Assembly (NCBI RefSeq): GCF_900473965.1
Contig: NZ_UCNJ01000018.1
Span: 62,001 to 126,000 of the forward strand
DNA from: Synechococcus sp. UW179A
GTDB lineage: Bacteria > Cyanobacteriota > Cyanobacteriia > PCC-6307 > Cyanobiaceae
Direction of reading: 5' to 3'
Length of the DNA stretch: 64,000 nt
Shown: one piece after another, positions 63,855 to 64,000 of the stretch
Layout: each line of letters begins with the position of its first letter
How positions within the stretch are numbered: the stretch's first letter is position 1
Program-made: the position numbers and the translations under genes
Notes under the pieces: model-generated
Databases searched by the model: none
Told to the model about the DNA's origin: nothing
Seen by the model: only the letters and a program-made list of their open reading frames with translations

Positions 63855-64000
63855 GGCTGCCCCTCACCCACACGCCAGAGGTTTAGACAGGCGGCCTGAA
63901 CTTCAGCCGGCGTGACCACCGATCGGGCATCAAACACCCAGGCGGGCTGACGCATCAACGGAGCCAGTGCCGACCAATCGAGCTCTCGATAGTGGTTCCA
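63851..64000 (-). CDS. UDP-glucose 6-dehydrogenase, C-terminal end (cut by window edge)
   Basis: Only the last 49 codons and the stop are in the window. The fragment WNHYRELDWSALAPLMRQP followed by AWVFDARSVV is the C-terminal region of UDP-glucose/GDP-mannose dehydrogenases. The stop overlaps the start of the epimerase, so the two form an operon converting UDP-glucose to UDP-glucuronate and then UDP-galacturonate. The catalytic cysteine lies outside the window. Confidence 0.85.
   Translation of the reverse strand, partial: WNHYRELDWSALAPLMRQPAWVFDARSVVTPAEVQAACLNLWRVGEGQP

Overview
The window is a gene-dense stretch of chromosome from a marine picocyanobacterium of the Synechococcus/Cyanobium type. 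Direct indications are the photosystem II genes psbK and psbE-psbF-psbL-psbJ, the PSII assembly factor ycf48 next to a membrane rubredoxin (rubA), the NDH-1 genes ndhC-ndhK-ndhJ, the magnesium chelatase gene chlD, a carotenoid cleavage oxygenase, an FAD-dependent reductase of the geranylgeranyl type, the roughly 400-residue cyanobacterial form of IspH, several cyanobacterial DUF families (DUF1997, DUF3155, DUF3181, DUF4079), a GC-leaning codon usage and very short intergenic spaces. No insertion sequence, prophage, rRNA or CRISPR array was seen.

Layout. 1-8.1 kb: cinA (cut by the window edge), a wecA-type glycosyl-1-phosphate transferase, glyA, tRNA-Arg(ACG) with a clear terminator, three small conserved genes, murJ, sfsA and an ammonium transporter with its terminator. 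8.2-10.1 kb: ispH and a DUF1997 gene. 10.1-13.7 kb: an AT-richer islet of small genes that look lineage-specific, including a membrane protein with twelve exact eight-residue repeats, a divergent flavodoxin and several unknown proteins. 13.7-20.5 kb: DUF4079, purH, an esterase, DUF3155, a GAF-like histidine kinase, cobS, tgt and psbK. 20.5-26.9 kb: a WecG/TagA glycosyltransferase, a large GH15 protein, a Gfo/Idh/MocA oxidoreductase, a CorC/HlyC protein and a tRNA with CAT anticodon. 27-32.6 kb: a secreted protein, pyrE, ygfZ, a TM0106-type RecB-like/RNase H-like nuclease, a phosphohexomutase and rdgB.

32.6-38.7 kb holds a tight cluster: a SABATH-family carboxyl methyltransferase, a Glu/Leu-dehydrogenase-like enzyme and a monomeric-sarcosine-oxidase-like flavoprotein, whose start and stop codons overlap, followed by a BCCT betaine/choline-type transporter and a convergent MFS permease. 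It looks like an uptake-plus-modification pathway for a methylated or amino-acid-like small molecule, and I do not recognise it as a named pathway. 38.7-44 kb: a SIMPL protein, carotenoid oxygenase, hisB, the geranylgeranyl-reductase-like gene and fabI. 43.9-45.3 kb: a photolyase-like protein split into two adjacent genes in swapped order; the FAD-domain half has exactly four cysteines, arranged like the [4Fe-4S] ligands of bacterial FeS cryptochromes/photolyases. A conventional photolyase lies 2.4 kb away.

45.3-52.1 kb: a lipoprotein, a thioredoxin-fold protein, a DegT-type aminotransferase, the photolyase, a NUDIX hydrolase, an ABC exporter and folK. 52.1-62 kb: chlD, an MCE-domain substrate-binding protein with its ATPase, yvcK, ndhJ-K-C, rubA, ycf48 and psbEFLJ. 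62-64 kb: a YdcF-type protein, a UDP-glucuronate epimerase and the 3' end of a UDP-glucose dehydrogenase, which suggests that envelope polysaccharide genes continue to the right. All function calls come from reading motifs and family resemblance by eye; no database search was run.
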